Source: Trichopria drosophilae (lineage: Eukaryota; Arthropoda; Insecta; Hymenoptera; Diapriidae). From it: DNA of 64,000 nucleotides. The notes beneath the pieces were generated by a model, which did not search any database, was not told the origin of the DNA, and saw only the letters and a program-made list of their open reading frames with translations. Both the position numbers and the translations under genes were made by a program. The stretch covers positions 28,245,001 to 28,309,000 of the forward strand of contig CM059587.1 of the NCBI GenBank assembly GCA_030407085.1, given 5' to 3'. Positions 49,014 through 59,991 of this stretch are shown here, piece by piece (position 1 is the first letter of the stretch; each line of letters starts with the position of its first letter).

Positions 49014-51872
49014 TCAACAATTTAATTTGGTATAATTGCAAACATATGTGCGAAACGCTGGTAGACGCCTTTGAAGTACATTCTGCGGTAATAGGTTCCA
49101 TGCATGCTTAAGTCTAGGTACCGGAGAGTAATAACTATAGTTATAACGGTTAACATCTTCGCGTATTGGCCTGATATTTCGTAGGTGATCAAAAAACATT
49201 CCTAAACGTAAATATTCCTGAAATTTCTCTACCGACTATTATCCCGTTTATTATTTTATACATAAATAAGAGATCATGAAAATTGTGTACCGACTTAATA
49301 GAACGAAGATTAAGGCGCATACCTGGACCGGAGTAATCATGATCGAATAAGTGCATTGGACTCCCCACTTTCCGCATGGCATATCTAATAAATCGGTGTT
49401 GCACCGATTCTAACTCACTTCAATCAACATCAGTATATGGGGTCCAGATAGTTGAACAATATGTCATGTGGGGAAGTACTAAGGTTTGATACAAATACAA
49501 GATTGTTTTAATATTCTTAAAACTCTTAGTACTTCTGATGAGAAATCCAAGCATCCGATAAGCTTTGGAAATAACACCATGTAGATGGTCCTTAAAACTA
49601 AAAGAACTATCGAAAACCACTCCCAAATCCTTCAATGTAGACACTGATTTCAAATTATATCCATTAATCGAATATGATAATGCTAAGGGGTAACGAATTC
49701 TATGAAACGAAATATATTTACATTTCTCTAAATTTAGTGACATTTTATTGTCCATAGACCAAATAACTAAGGCATCCAAGTCCCTCTGTAAGTTGATAGC
49801 ATCTTGCAGACTTTGGACAGCAGTAAAAATGTTTACGTCTTCAGCATAAATTAATATGCGACTGAATTTTACCGCGTTAGTAATATCGTTTATGAACAAA
49901 ATAAAAAGGACTGGACCCAGGTGGGAACCTTGCGGAACCCCCGAAGAGGTCGTGTACCTCTCAGCATTAAATCCCTTCACTCTGACAATATGTTCCCAAT
50001 TAGTTATAAACGATGCAATCCATCTTAGAATAGAGCTAACACATGCAGTTTGGTTATTAGCAGTCCGTGATCCACCGTATTAAATGCTTTGGAAAAGTCC
50101 AAACAGATTGAATCAACCTGCTTGGAATTAACCATAGCTTGGACGATGAATTCACTATATATCAACAAATTAGTGCAAGTCGATTTACCCCTCACGAACC
50201 CATGTTGTTCATCTACCACAAGGGACGAGAAGGCCTCAGAAATCCTCTGGGCAACAATCGCATCTAACAACTTTGGAATGACATTGAGAATAGAGATCGG
50301 TCTGTAATCACTAATATCACACTGGTTACCAGCTTTAAAAATCGGGGTCACAAATACCCTTTTCCATAAAACTGTTAAATAACCTAACGAGAGCGATTTA
50401 TTAAATAAAACGACTAGAGGTTGGAGGAGAGACCCGACACATCTTTTTATTAGCATCGAAGGTAACAAGTTAGGCCCAAAGCTAAACTTACCTTCCATTA
50501 AACCTACAACCCGAACAATGTCCTCCTCGGTGACCACCAGCTCATTTAAAATACCCACCACAGGATCACCGTGGTAATCCAAGTTAATAGCACTGGATTG
50601 TTTGTGGACCGATGAAAAATGTCTTGCAAACAAATTAGAGATACCGATGCCAGATGACACGTGGCGGTCCGCGAGGAACATAGAGTTCGGGATGTCAATG
50701 GAAGATTTCAAGTTTTTGACGTAAGACCAAAACGCTTTAACATTAAATCTAGTGTTCGATTCGACTTTATCAATATAACTTCTATAAGCTGCTTTGGATG
50801 ACCGAATACAACAAGCACGCAATCTCTTAAATTCGGTATAGTCGGCTAAATCACCCAATTCACGCCATTTTTTATGAGCTAGCTTCTTATCAGGAATTAG
50901 ATTGATCAAATCTCGTGAGTACCAAATCGGATACTTAGCAGAGAATACTTTTTTCGCTGGTACAAATTTATTTAATATTAAATTAACCTGATTATAAAAA
51001 CACGAAATATTATTATCTAATGACTCATCCGATAACAACCAAGACCAGTTTACTTTAATTAGTGTATCATTAATAGCTTCATAATCAGCCTTTCGAAAGT
51101 CCCATTGCACATTATGAAACCCTAGAGGATCACAGACTTGTCTCTCCAATTTGAAGAATGCAGCAGGGTGGTGAACATCCTCCGGAACCAGATAATCGTC
51201 TGATGGAACGTGCTTAAGGGTACCAATATGACTGAATGCCAGATCCAGTGAATACTCCTTACCCGATGAAATTGGAAAATGTTGAGTCAGATCATGAATC
51301 GATACCAAGTTTCCGATAATCTTTGTGCCTTCGCGTATAAGTAGGTCCGGATGATTACAGCTGAAAACAGTTTGAGGAATATTCCAGCCAGCAGATGGTA
51401 AATTGTAGTCTCCGAATAGAAGCAATTCATGATCAGTATAGACCGTTGTAAGGTGTTCAATTTCTTCCACATGATTCGTGTATAAATTAAGGTCAGATCT
51501 TGGTGGTATATAAGCCAGGCCAATCAGCATTTTCCTTGTGCCAATCCGAAGTACAATGAATAGATGTTCCACGTCACTGTGTACAAGATTGCAGGTGGTA
51601 ACAGATAAGCCGTTTCTTACAGCGATTATAACCCCACCACCATACCCACTAATACCATGGACAGACTCTCTGTCTCGCATGAACACGTTGTAATTCTTCA
51701 ATCCAATTTCGGAATCGTATATTCCGGGATGAAGATATGTTTCCGTTAGCAGGAGTATATCGGGGTTGGGTATTAGACTAGACACATTACACATAACAAC
51801 GTTCAACTTGGTCCTTAAACCGTTTACATTTTGATAAAAAAATATAAAATCATGTGCCGTTGATCCACTCAC
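49014..51872 (-). pseudogene. LINE ORF2 (endonuclease plus reverse transcriptase), frameshifted
   Basis: Residues from 51872 down to about 51130 carry the endonuclease: YQNVNGLRTK, LLLTETYL, YGGGVIIAV, IPPRSD, GDYNLPSAGW and EDVHHPA. The reverse transcriptase follows with DYRPISILN, HGFVRGKSTCTN and LDFSKAFNTVDH. A frameshift near 50030 moves reading into the frame of SGVPQGSHLGPVLFILFIND. The catalytic box reads YAEDVNIF, with Glu where the YADD motif has Asp. Then come LNLEKCKYI and LKDLGVVFD. A TGA interrupts at 49422-49420, the frame continues as QHRFIRYAMRK, and a second shift near 49200 leads to RLKHAWNLLPQ. First-frame reading begins at GTG, not ATG. Two shifts, one stop and the altered box make it non-functional. 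Confidence 0.88.
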
Positions 51873-52828
51873 TAGTTTTCCGAAGTCCTTTGCACTTTAG
51901 AATCCACCATTTCAGGTACATCATTAATAAATTTGACCGACTTGTGTGCCGGAGCATTTGCAGCATTAAACTCATGGACTTTTTTCTTCAGCTCATTGTA
52001 TAACTGCCGCTGTGCAGGCGAATGATCAAATGAGCAAGAATATTCTTTTGGTAAGACTTTCCAGTTTCGTATTACCTTAATAACATCATCTTTGGTATTT
52101 AATTTAACCATAACTGGTCTATCCTTACCAGCAGTTAGAATCTCTATTCGCTTAACCTCCAGAGGTTGTAAATCAACTTTCTCCAATATGTCGCTCACTT
52201 TCGCGACATCAACAGCCAATGATCTATTCTCCGGTAGTTTAAAAATGAACAAATTGTTTTTGCGGCGGTCAATATCATTTTTAACTTTCGCAATACTCCC
52301 AAACAGCGCCAAGGCATTGGTCTCAGAAATATTATCGAGAGAGATTTGTTCCCTGCTACCACACTGATCTAGTTGGACTTGAAGATTTTCTATCTGTTCT
52401 TCCAATTGTTTGATCCTTAAGTCAGCATCCCGTTTTACAGCTGCTAAATCCATCTTTAATTTAGGAACCGCATCTTCTTCTAAATTCTTAACTTTCTTAA
52501 GCACCACAGAGACATCACCTCGTATTTGTTTAAGCGTTTCGTTCGTTGCAAGTTTTTTCAACGTGGTCTGGATATCAGCAATTGACTCGAGGACAGACGA
52601 GTCAGCATTTCGACCCAGATCTGTGCACTCCTTACACTTGTAAAATAATCGTCTCTTCTTCTTCAATTCAATTACCTTAGTTTCGGAGGCAGTCAACAAA
52701 GCACAATTTGGAGTTTGCGATGCATGAAAAAGTTGGCCGCAGAGGTAATAGGTGACTATCAGGTCACCGGTCTCAAATGCGTTCTCACACACATAACATG
52801 ACGACATGCTGAGAAATGAGAGTAACAC
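51872..52828 (-). CDS. LINE ORF1 protein (zinc finger, coiled coil, RNA-binding domain)
   Basis: An intact 318-residue ORF1. Residues 11-68 form a degenerate PHD-like zinc finger: CYVC at 11-14, C30, H35, C42 and CKEC at 65-68; one expected Cys is replaced by Tyr (YYLCGQLFH). Residues 85-165 are heptad-like and charged (LKKLATNETLKQIR... LRIKQLEEQIENLQVQLDQC), a probable coiled coil. Residues 190-290 (NNLFIFKLPENRS ... RPVMVKLNTKDDVIKVIRNWK) resemble the RRM-like nucleic-acid-binding core of LINE ORF1 proteins. ATG at 52807 (MSSCYVC) is an equally good start. The stop TAG overlaps the beginning of ORF2 by one base. Confidence 0.85.
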   Translation of the reverse strand: MLLSFLSMSSCYVCENAFETGDLIVTYYLCGQLFHASQTPNCALLTASETKVIELKKKRRLFYKCKECTDLGRNADSSVLESIADIQTTLKKLATNETLKQIRGDVSVVLKKVKNLEEDAVPKLKMDLAAVKRDADLRIKQLEEQIENLQVQLDQCGSREQISLDNISETNALALFGSIAKVKNDIDRRKNNLFIFKLPENRSLAVDVAKVSDILEKVDLQPLEVKRIEILTAGKDRPVMVKLNTKDDVIKVIRNWKVLPKEYSCSFDHSPAQRQLYNELKKKVHEFNAANAPAHKSVKFINDVPEMVDSKVQRTSEN

Positions 52829-53162
52829 TCCAAAAGAAAAAACACGTGTATGTTCCCCAAATTTTAGGTTAGCAAATTGAATCCAACACTATCTGAACCA
52901 ATTTCAGAGAATCCGAGCTCAATTTATCGTATCGATACACTATGCACTAAAATCTTACTTCCAGCGATCGTATCCATAAAAATCAAGAGTATAAGAAGCT
53001 AAATTATTACTCAACAGCACGAGCTCAAAAACACACATGTGTAAAGATTTTTAATTTTTTTTTAATTAAATTCACAAAAAAAACTACTGAAAATAACGAA
53101 CAATTTGTGGGGTCGTACAAGGTGGCAAGTTGTTTCGTTAATTTTTTACAGATTTTTACATT

Positions 53163-54291
53163 CTTTTATACAAATTAAATTTTTGCTCAAATCTCGAGAT
53201 TTCATTGAATTCACAATTAACTGTTTTTCACTTTTTTTTGTGTATTTTGGATTTTCCATCTTTCAGGAAAATCTATTTTAGAAATCTATTTTAAAAATCT
53301 TATTTGATTCATGACTTCGAGACTCGCTAAATGATTTTTATCATAACATTGATTTCTTTCCCCCGTTTGAAAGTTGGGGTCGCCAGTTTCGGAGTCTTTT
53401 TGAGTTGTTTCCTCTATTTCAGGATCTATTTCTTCTATTATTTTGTGTGTTTCATGATCTACTTCTTCATATGTATTTCCCGCTATATTTGTGACTTCAT
53501 TTTCAGATTTCTGTAAGGATAATTTCTGAATCTCATTTCTATATGTACTACAAATTTTTACATTTTTCAGCAATTCAGGAAATAGTATCATTTGCGCAGC
53601 CGATAAATGTCTCAAATTAGTTTTTTTAACGTGTTTTGGTTTTTGAAAAGGATTTACACATCTGTCATTGAATGTATGATATAAGGACATGATTCTTATA
53701 GGGAACAAAAAACAGGGAAATAAATTTTGACTGTAATGTAGAACCTGCACGGATCATGGCTATATTAATGTCATTGGGGAACGCTTTAATTGCGAGTAAT
53801 TCGACACCTAGCGGTGATCGTGAGAAGATGCCCCAATATATTCAAGAGCTTTTGCGTAAGAACAAGATACACATAAAAGTATGATACAGAGAAAAATATA
53901 ATGTCATTATAATACTAGCAATTCGGAAGGCAAAATTTACGACATCAGCCAATAATTGTAATGACAAATTCCTTAATGCTTATGTCAATGATTTTGTATG
54001 CGACATGGAAATAAGCGACATGTTCACCTGACAAGTAAGAGCCGTGAGTTCGAAAAAGAAACATATAATTCTTAAACCCTTGACACACAAGTTTTATTTA
54101 AAACAAAAGGAAAGGGCTGTTTCAAATAATATTAACGAAATTTGCATAATCAATTTAAAAACTTCTAATTTTTTCAATGTATGCATTGAATCACGGAAAA
54201 TCAAAAACACACAAAAAAAATGAAAAACAGTGAATTGTGAATTCAATAAACTAAATCTCGAGATTTGAGCAAAAATTTAAATTGTATAAAA
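53163..54291 (-). mobile_element. Inverted-repeat element with an internal small reading frame
   Basis: Arms at 53163-53257 and 54195-54291 are inverted copies of each other over about 95 bases (shared blocks TTTTGCTCAAATCTCGAGAT, TTGAATTCACAATT, CTGTTTTTCA). They enclose about 940 bases with one reading frame on the minus strand. The outer ends are not clear; on the right the arm runs into TCGCCTCGCTTCGCTC. It could be a DNA transposon with terminal or subterminal repeats, or two copies of another repeat facing each other. Confidence 0.55.
53286..53690 (-). CDS. Small protein with a C-x-NPF ... KICS-type zinc-ribbon-like domain
   Basis: From ATG 53690 the frame gives 134 residues. Residues 10-60 read RCVNPFQKP, TNLRHLSAAQ and NVKICSTYRNEIQ. 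This resembles the N-terminal Cys-x-Asn-Pro-Phe / CxxCR zinc-binding domain seen in many uncharacterised, often transposon-linked, invertebrate proteins. The second CxxC here reads CSTY, so one ligand is lost. The rest is acidic and low in complexity (EEVDHETHKIIEEIDPEIEE). It lies between the inverted repeats at 53.2 and 54.2 kb, so I take it as a decayed element gene. An in-frame upstream ATG at 53750 adds 20 residues of unlikely sequence. Confidence 0.45.
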   Translation of the reverse strand: MSLYHTFNDRCVNPFQKPKHVKKTNLRHLSAAQMILFPELLKNVKICSTYRNEIQKLSLQKSENEVTNIAGNTYEEVDHETHKIIEEIDPEIEETTQKDSETGDPNFQTGERNQCYDKNHLASLEVMNQIRFLK

Positions 54292-54364
54292 GCTTCGCCT
54301 CGCTTCGCTCGTGTGACAAATTTCCCACTCGACAAAGATCGTTAATTGCGCTCTTGTTACATAA

Positions 54365-54510
54365 TATACTATTATACCATTCGATGCGTAAAATGCTATT
54401 TTACACACTATTGACATTTTTCGGTCGCATTTTATGCACTCAAGTGACATAATTGTGATTGAGTCGCAACCCTTCCCGTTCGTCGGATAAACTTTTACGC
54501 ATTAGTTTCA
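54365..54510. repeat. GCGTAAAATGCTATTTTACAC fragment
   Basis: GATGCGTAAAATGCTATTTT followed by ACACA matches the right end of the 20-kb mosaic (20660-20680). It lies just outside the right arm of the inverted-repeat element at 53.2-54.3 kb. Confidence 0.45.
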
Positions 54511-55647
54511 TAATATATTATTAGAGCGCTCGTCGGAACACCTTTCTCAAAATTAGATTGTATACACAAATAACAAATAGGCCAGGTATTTATAAAAAAA
54601 TATTTAAAAAAAAAACTAAAATTCGAATAAGATGAGATATTATGACCGAATTACTGAAATTTTTAGTTATTCTGTTGATAAACCATAATACACTTCCATA
54701 TATTATTGTTACGCTATTTAAAAAATATTAATAAATAGTTGAGTGAACTGAAAACATGATGAATTTAATTTTGATGAAGGAATATGTCATATGAATTTCT
54801 TAAAGAAATATGAAATTATTAGTAGTAGTTTTACCTCCTTCGTTTTATTTTTTGTTTGCTTTCTTTGAATCTAAGAAATTTACACGTGTTCTTTTTCTCT
54901 CTTCAGTTGCTAGAGCCCCTGTAAAGCTGCAACTGGTAGCTACGTTTGCATAAACGGTCTCGTTCGAATTGGGGCAATAATTTACATCCTTACCTGCTTC
55001 GTCATAAGTTACTATATAAAATTAATGAGCTACTCGCTGATGGTCGACAGGATACATTAATTCTCAAATATTCAAGACGATACTAACGTTCGCACGTTCT
55101 AAGCTTTTATATCGTAATGGAAAATCGGTCGGAACTCAGGTACGGGCATTGGACAATTAGCAACCTGCGCTAGTCCCGTTTCGACAATAATTTAATCAAG
55201 AGGCGTTAATTATAGAGAATCTCTGAATTATGAGTTTCAGTTAGAATATCACATATAACGACTCTCAGAATTGTATCTTAGTTGCGGTATTCATGTACCC
55301 AGTCAATCGTTATTTATTTGAAAGTAAATGCGAGAATCACGAGATCTTGCATCACGGTTGCGTGGGTTCACGTGGAAGTTCATTGTCACGGCCATACGAC
55401 GGCAGTAAAACTACCGACACAACTTCAGATTACTATTTACTTGTTATACTGGCGCATTAATCAGTGAGAATAAGGTTCTTAATGCATACTGTTTATAAAG
55501 ATATTACATGTATTGTGATAGGAAGAAGTCGGTATAAAGAAAATATGCCAGCAAAATAAATAATTACTCTTTATAGTAAGGTTACTGTACAAAATCTCAA
55601 ATAAATTAATAAAATTATTATCCAATTGCTTCACTTTTTTTCATAAA

Positions 55648-56373
55648 CTAAATTTCCTTTGTTCTTGGTGATCGGCTCGCATCTTCGCCAAACATGTTTC
55701 TATATACTTCGACTCCGCGTAGGATTACTGAAGCGATGTGAGTCCAACTCATTTCTTCTTCTAAGCGTCTTGATTCTTCCGCTGACATACCGGCGGGGTA
55801 CTGAATTTTATGCCTGGCGACGCTTTTCAAAATCAAGGCTCCGATGTAAATTATAAAATAAATACTGAAGTAAAGAGGGACGTACCAAAGTTTTCTGCCG
55901 ATGTGATAATAAGAGTATGGTTTTTTACTGACCCTTTTGTCATCCATGTCTGGCGGCTCGGTCGTTGTGGTCGTCGTAGTAGATTTTGGTCGATGATGAT
56001 AACCTTCTGGGATATGATCATAAATAATAGGGTGATGATAGAGTGCTGGAGTGTACGACTCATCACTGTATGGATGATCGATATAGTGACTGTCATAACC
56101 AGAGGGCTTCGGCGGTGGATGATCGTAGCCCACTGGCTTTGGAGGATGATCGTAATCACCCGGTGTTGGTGGATGATCGTATTCACTTGGTGTTGGTGGA
56201 TGATCATAATGTTGATCGTAGTCTACCGATGGTGGTTGATGGTTATAATAACTGTCATATTCAATTGGCTTCGAAAGATGATCATCATAAGGTGGTTTAC
56301 TTTCGTGTCCCTCATCATGGCTGTAGCTCAAGCCTGGATCGCCTTCAGAGAGGCCGGAATAAATATCTGGAAG
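55648..56373 (-). CDS. Gene A exon 3 (YDHPP repeats, membrane helix, tail)
   Basis: Acceptor attttag at 56375-56374. A second AG ten bases upstream would break the frame, so phase selects this one. It encodes LPDIYSGLSEGDPG, the YDHPP repeats, the Thr run, the membrane helix and the tail ending SPRTKEI. The opposite strand is also open over much of this exon because the repeats avoid stops in several frames; that reading is an artefact. Confidence 0.78.
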   Translation of the reverse strand, partial: LPDIYSGLSEGDPGLSYSHDEGHESKPPYDDHLSKPIEYDSYYNHQPPSVDYDQHYDHPPTPSEYDHPPTPGDYDHPPKPVGYDHPPPKPSGYDSHYIDHPYSDESYTPALYHHPIIYDHIPEGYHHRPKSTTTTTTTEPPDMDDKRVSKKPYSYYHIGRKLWYVPLYFSIYFIIYIGALILKSVARHKIQYPAGMSAEESRRLEEEMSWTHIASVILRGVEVYRNMFGEDASRSPRTKEI

Positions 56374-57098
56374 CTAAAATCTTTCTGTAATCACACAAAC
56401 GGTTTCGACATTGACCACATAGTATGATATATCCGAATATTTTTCTACTGTATCACTATTAAATATATTTTAAACTCACGTTGGAAGGTACTGGCGGATA
56501 TGCATCAATTATATATTTTGTAGGTTTAGATGATGTTGGCTGTGGATCTGGCGGATATTTAAATGCGTTTGGATTATAAACGAAATTTGGCGGTACTGGT
56601 TTCGAATAAACAATATCAGTACTGGCTGTGTTATTCTTATTCTGGGTTGGATTGGAATTCCCGTTCTGATTCCTAACGTTGTTCTTTATCGTTTTAATTG
56701 GAGACGTGTGGAACCTTTCTTGCACGTTGTTTCTGTTATTACCTAGGTCTAGACTCGATCCTGTGGCATGATCAAGAGTTGAATACCTACAGTGGGAATA
56801 ATTTTTTTACGCATGCAATCACATTTTATGATAACAGCTGCAAACGATACGTCACTATTTTTTATTTTTTGTCTCACTTTTGGGTAGACGGATGATCCAC
56901 TGCTTCGCCTGGTTTGAGACGTGGGTTATGATTATCTGGCACATAAACTGGCGACACGGTAAAAGCTACTTTCGAAGCACTTCTACCCTCACTATCTGAA
57001 ACTTGTCCATTTGTGGATACTTTGGAATAAGAAAGAACTGTTGAAAATAAATTAACCGAATATAATATGACCAGCAAGGTTGACTTAAAACGTAACAT
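55648..57098 (-). CDS. Gene A: secreted/single-pass membrane protein with Tyr-His-Pro repeats (uncharacterised)
   Basis: I do not recognise a named family. Three exons (56878-57098, 56480-56786, 55648-56373) join in frame through donors AAAA|GTGAGA and CAAC|GTGAGT and acceptors ctgtag and ttttag, giving 417 residues. Residues 1-24 (MLRFKSTLLVILYSVNLFST...) form a signal peptide. Residues 75-176 are polar and rich in Asn and Pro. Residues 232-270 hold four YDHPP-type repeats, 308-314 is a Thr run, and 338-360 is one strong membrane helix (LWYVPLYFSIYFIIYIGALI). A basic then acidic tail follows (AGMSAEESRRLEEEMSWTHI). The layout predicts a long extracellular low-complexity stretch anchored by one helix. 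Intron phases (2, then 0) equal those of gene B, and the architecture is the same. The start at 57098 has a favourable context (GACAATG) and is the only ATG that gives a signal peptide. Confidence 0.75.
56480..56786 (-). CDS. Gene A exon 2 (Asn/Pro-rich)
   Basis: Acceptor cactgtag, donor CCAAC|GTGAGT (perfect consensus). It completes the Lys codon from exon 1 and ends in phase 0. It encodes a polar, Asn-rich stretch (NNVRNQNGNSNPTQNKNN) and a Pro/Tyr-rich stretch (PPNFVYNPNAFKYPPDPQP). No known domain is visible. Confidence 0.72.
56878..57098 (-). CDS. Gene A exon 1 (signal peptide)
   Basis: Starts at ATG 57098-57096 and ends before donor GTGAGA with two bases of a Lys codon. It encodes the signal peptide and a 50-residue polar stretch with Val-Ser repeats, PVYVPDNHNPRLKPGEAVDH. 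About 150 bases upstream are a TTATAAG and a TGCAGTC that could be a TATA-initiator pair, but the spacing is a little short. Confidence 0.75.
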
Positions 57099-57299
57099 TG
57101 TCTTCGATGTAATGGCGGTTTAAAACTAATTTTACGTACTTTCTGTACAGACCAGTAACTGTTCTTGCGTCTTGTAGTCTCGATAATTGGCATGACAAAT
57201 TGTAACGGATCTAGAGACACCCAGGACTGCAGACGAATGTCACAAACTTATAATCTACACTCAATATGTATTAAACTGAAACGGGAACAGTAATTTTTC

Positions 57300-59434
57300 A
57301 TAAAAGAATTTACACAATACTAATAAATGCTAGTGTACAAATCTTGCTGGATTTTTATTTTGATATTTTATTACATTGATGTTATGAATCATTAAAATAT
57401 AACAAGCATTTTTAGGAACAACGAAGACTCCATTATTTATGATGAAAGCAGTTGAAACATATGTACAAAAGTATTATAGGGATAAACTAAGATAAAGCGA
57501 TACATTATTTTAATAATGAAATAAACTTTTTCTTGCTAAATCAACTGAAATGTCCATTAACAGAAAAAAATTTAAGTTTAACAGCAAAAATCGCTGGATT
57601 TCTTTTCAGTGACAGTTACTGACATATCTCACGTAAATACGTAAAATCACAGTATTAGTGTCGAAATTTCCTAATGCGGTGTTGTTATTGATACAAAATT
57701 TATATTCCGCTGAAAACAGGTAAATTTTTGAAGGGTTTTCGAATTTAATTATTAGGAGTATCAATAGGTGGCTCCCCAATCCATAATTAAATTCGTACTG
57801 TAATTAGTTTAAGCGCCAATCCCGATATGTCACCTAGCGTTAAACTTACGCATTATTCGCATCTTACTGATTCCTGGTTTTGTTTCAACACATTTGAAAA
57901 ATATCTGACAATGAAAACTGCCGTAAAATGTTTAAGCAATTTTCGTTTTATAATATAGAAGTGTCAATTCCAACATCTAGAAGATTTGTTAACAGTTTAC
58001 TCAAAACTGCGAATACGTGTACTACATTACAATATTAAAACAATATTAAAGTTTATTTAACGCTTTAACAAGCCTAACACTCAATAAATTTCTTATAACA
58101 ATTATGTTTACATGCAGAAACTGGAAATCTAATTCTAAAAATTTCACTTGTAATCGATATAACGCACCAATTGGTGAAATAAATGCAGCGCTTTACATAA
58201 TAATTATTTTTTCAACTATGAACAGGGTGAAATCACGATATTAGACATGTACTAACCACACTGAAATGATGTTAGTTTATGATTTTATAGTAATTAAAAA
58301 CTAATTTCGCAACATACTTTTCGAAATATCAGCACATAATCTGTGCTTTGGAATTTAATGTATACACTACCATGATAATCAATGTACTCATACACTTTTC
58401 ATAATTCTAACAAGTACTTTAAGGGTACCTTAACTACGTGGTGGGAATCAATTTACTAATAGTATAACGAATGTTACAAATATTGCAATATTGTATTCAG
58501 TATTTGGAAGTTACTAAGGTTTAGGTGTTAATAGCTTATTATGAAATTATTTTTTAATGGCAACAGCTGCTTCGAAATAATATATACAGATGAACTTGTT
58601 ATACATTTTCTGATATGGTTACTACTTTTATTGTTCACCAGATACAGTAACCTAGTCTCTGCATGTAATAACACAAAAAATTGGATATATTATTATGTGA
58701 TATGATGAAGTAAATTACTTTCATACGACAATTTTTAATACTTTCTAATCAAAATCACTAAACTTTTATACATTTCTAATTTCCGTACTATCAAATTTAC
58801 AAAAAATGTACTGTACCAGCAAAGTATTTTTCTAAGTGTGTTATAAATTAAGTAAAGTACATTGTTGATTGAAATCGTTGAAGAAGTTGAACAAGCTAAA
58901 CTAAAACTTGTGTAATGAACATTATCATTGGAAAAAATGTTCGAACGGACTTACTTATTGCAATAAAATTATTGTTGGTATATCACGATTACCCCTACAG
59001 AATGGCGAATATCTGAACCTCGTCATGTCCACATTAAAATACGAAGATAACTATTAACATTTTTTAGTAGTAATAATTTTGACAAATACTCCATATTTTA
59101 TCTGGATATAGAGTACCCTAAAATTCTTCTTTATATAAAATAACAGTTTCGTAAACAAATGTTTAAATAGTTTGTGTAAAATTCATGCATACTTTAACAA
59201 TCTTTCTAAAACTATGTGTATAATATAGTAACAATTGGCGTAAACCTATATCACGATGAGTACCAAAAATTCGGCGGTAAATAATTTCAATCAAAACATT
59301 CGTCATGAATTGATACGTCATATTACGTTCAAATCACTGATGTTCACTTTTCATCAACTCATTACTTTGTACGTGCATCAGAGTTTAAGCGCACTTAAAT
59401 TACAAAAATAATTTTCACTTTTTGGAAATAAATG
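57300..59434. other. Intergenic between gene A and the MFSD6-like gene
   Basis: AT-rich. The right part is probably 3' UTR of the MFSD6-like gene. A short inverted pair GAATTTAATTATTAGG / CCATAATTAAATTC lies at 57738-57806. Confidence 0.45.
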
Positions 59435-59991
59435 TCATTTATCAACTGGTTGTTTTTCGATAGTGACATCACAATGGTCATTTTCAAATGCAGAATTATC
59501 CATCCCTTTTAGGTGATGCCTCTGGCGAACTTCACTGTGACTATCACTGTCAATTTTGGTTTTACGATCAATCGTTTTTTCGGTGTTCTGCAGGACATTA
59601 GTCTCGGTTTCAATTTTTGGAGTATCCTCGGGCATCTTTTCGATCTGGTCCAAATTTATGGCATTTTTAATAGCTTCGATGACCTCCACATCCTTTATAT
59701 AAGCTTCGTTTTCATTTCCGTGAGCAATTTTTTCCTTGTTCTCTCTCTTATCTTCGAGATTGATCTCTTCCTTAATGCCTTTTTCAAGACCATTTTGGTC
59801 AGGTGTTAGCTTCGGCTTTTTCTTTACGATGTCGTTGCCTTCGATTTGAGGACGCTTTGATAAGTACGTAATGTTGAATAATAGATACATCAAGCCGGTG
59901 ACCAATGAGACGACTGACAAGATTTGATATGTTGGTCGCGTTCCAAACGCCTTCATTAAGTAACCACCGATCAAACTTCCCGATCCTTTAC
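59435..59991 (-). CDS. MFSD6-like transporter terminal exon
   Basis: Acceptor cttcgtag at 59993-59992, stop codon at 59437-59435. It encodes GKGSGSLIGGYLMKAFGTRP, the final helix (ILSVVSLVTGLMYLLFNITY) and a charged tail rich in Lys, Glu and Asp with QPVDK at the end. The tail is longer than a minimal transporter needs and has no cysteine-based domain. A possible polyadenylation hexamer (AATAAA on the minus strand) is about 800 bases downstream near 58627. Confidence 0.88.

Larger units (their letters stand above)
48869..52860 (-). mobile_element. CR1/Jockey-group non-LTR retrotransposon (LINE), nearly full length, inactive
   Basis: On the minus strand the element reads ORF1, then ORF2 with an apurinic-type endonuclease and a reverse transcriptase, then a short 3' region ending in an AAAT-type microsatellite (48869-48900). 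A microsatellite rather than poly-A tail is typical of CR1-like clades. The 5' limit is approximate: coding starts at 52828 and I see no clear end or target-site duplication. ORF2 is damaged, so the copy cannot move by itself. The clade (Kiri, Daphne, CR1 or relative) cannot be settled by eye. Confidence 0.9.

Noticed and set aside
52092..52643. Plus-strand frames over LINE ORF1
   Set aside because: Antisense shadows of ORF1.
55810..56427. Long plus-strand frame over gene A
   Set aside because: It is antisense to gene A exon 3 and open only because the YDHPP repeats lack stops in that frame; Trp/Ile/Met-rich sequence with no domain.
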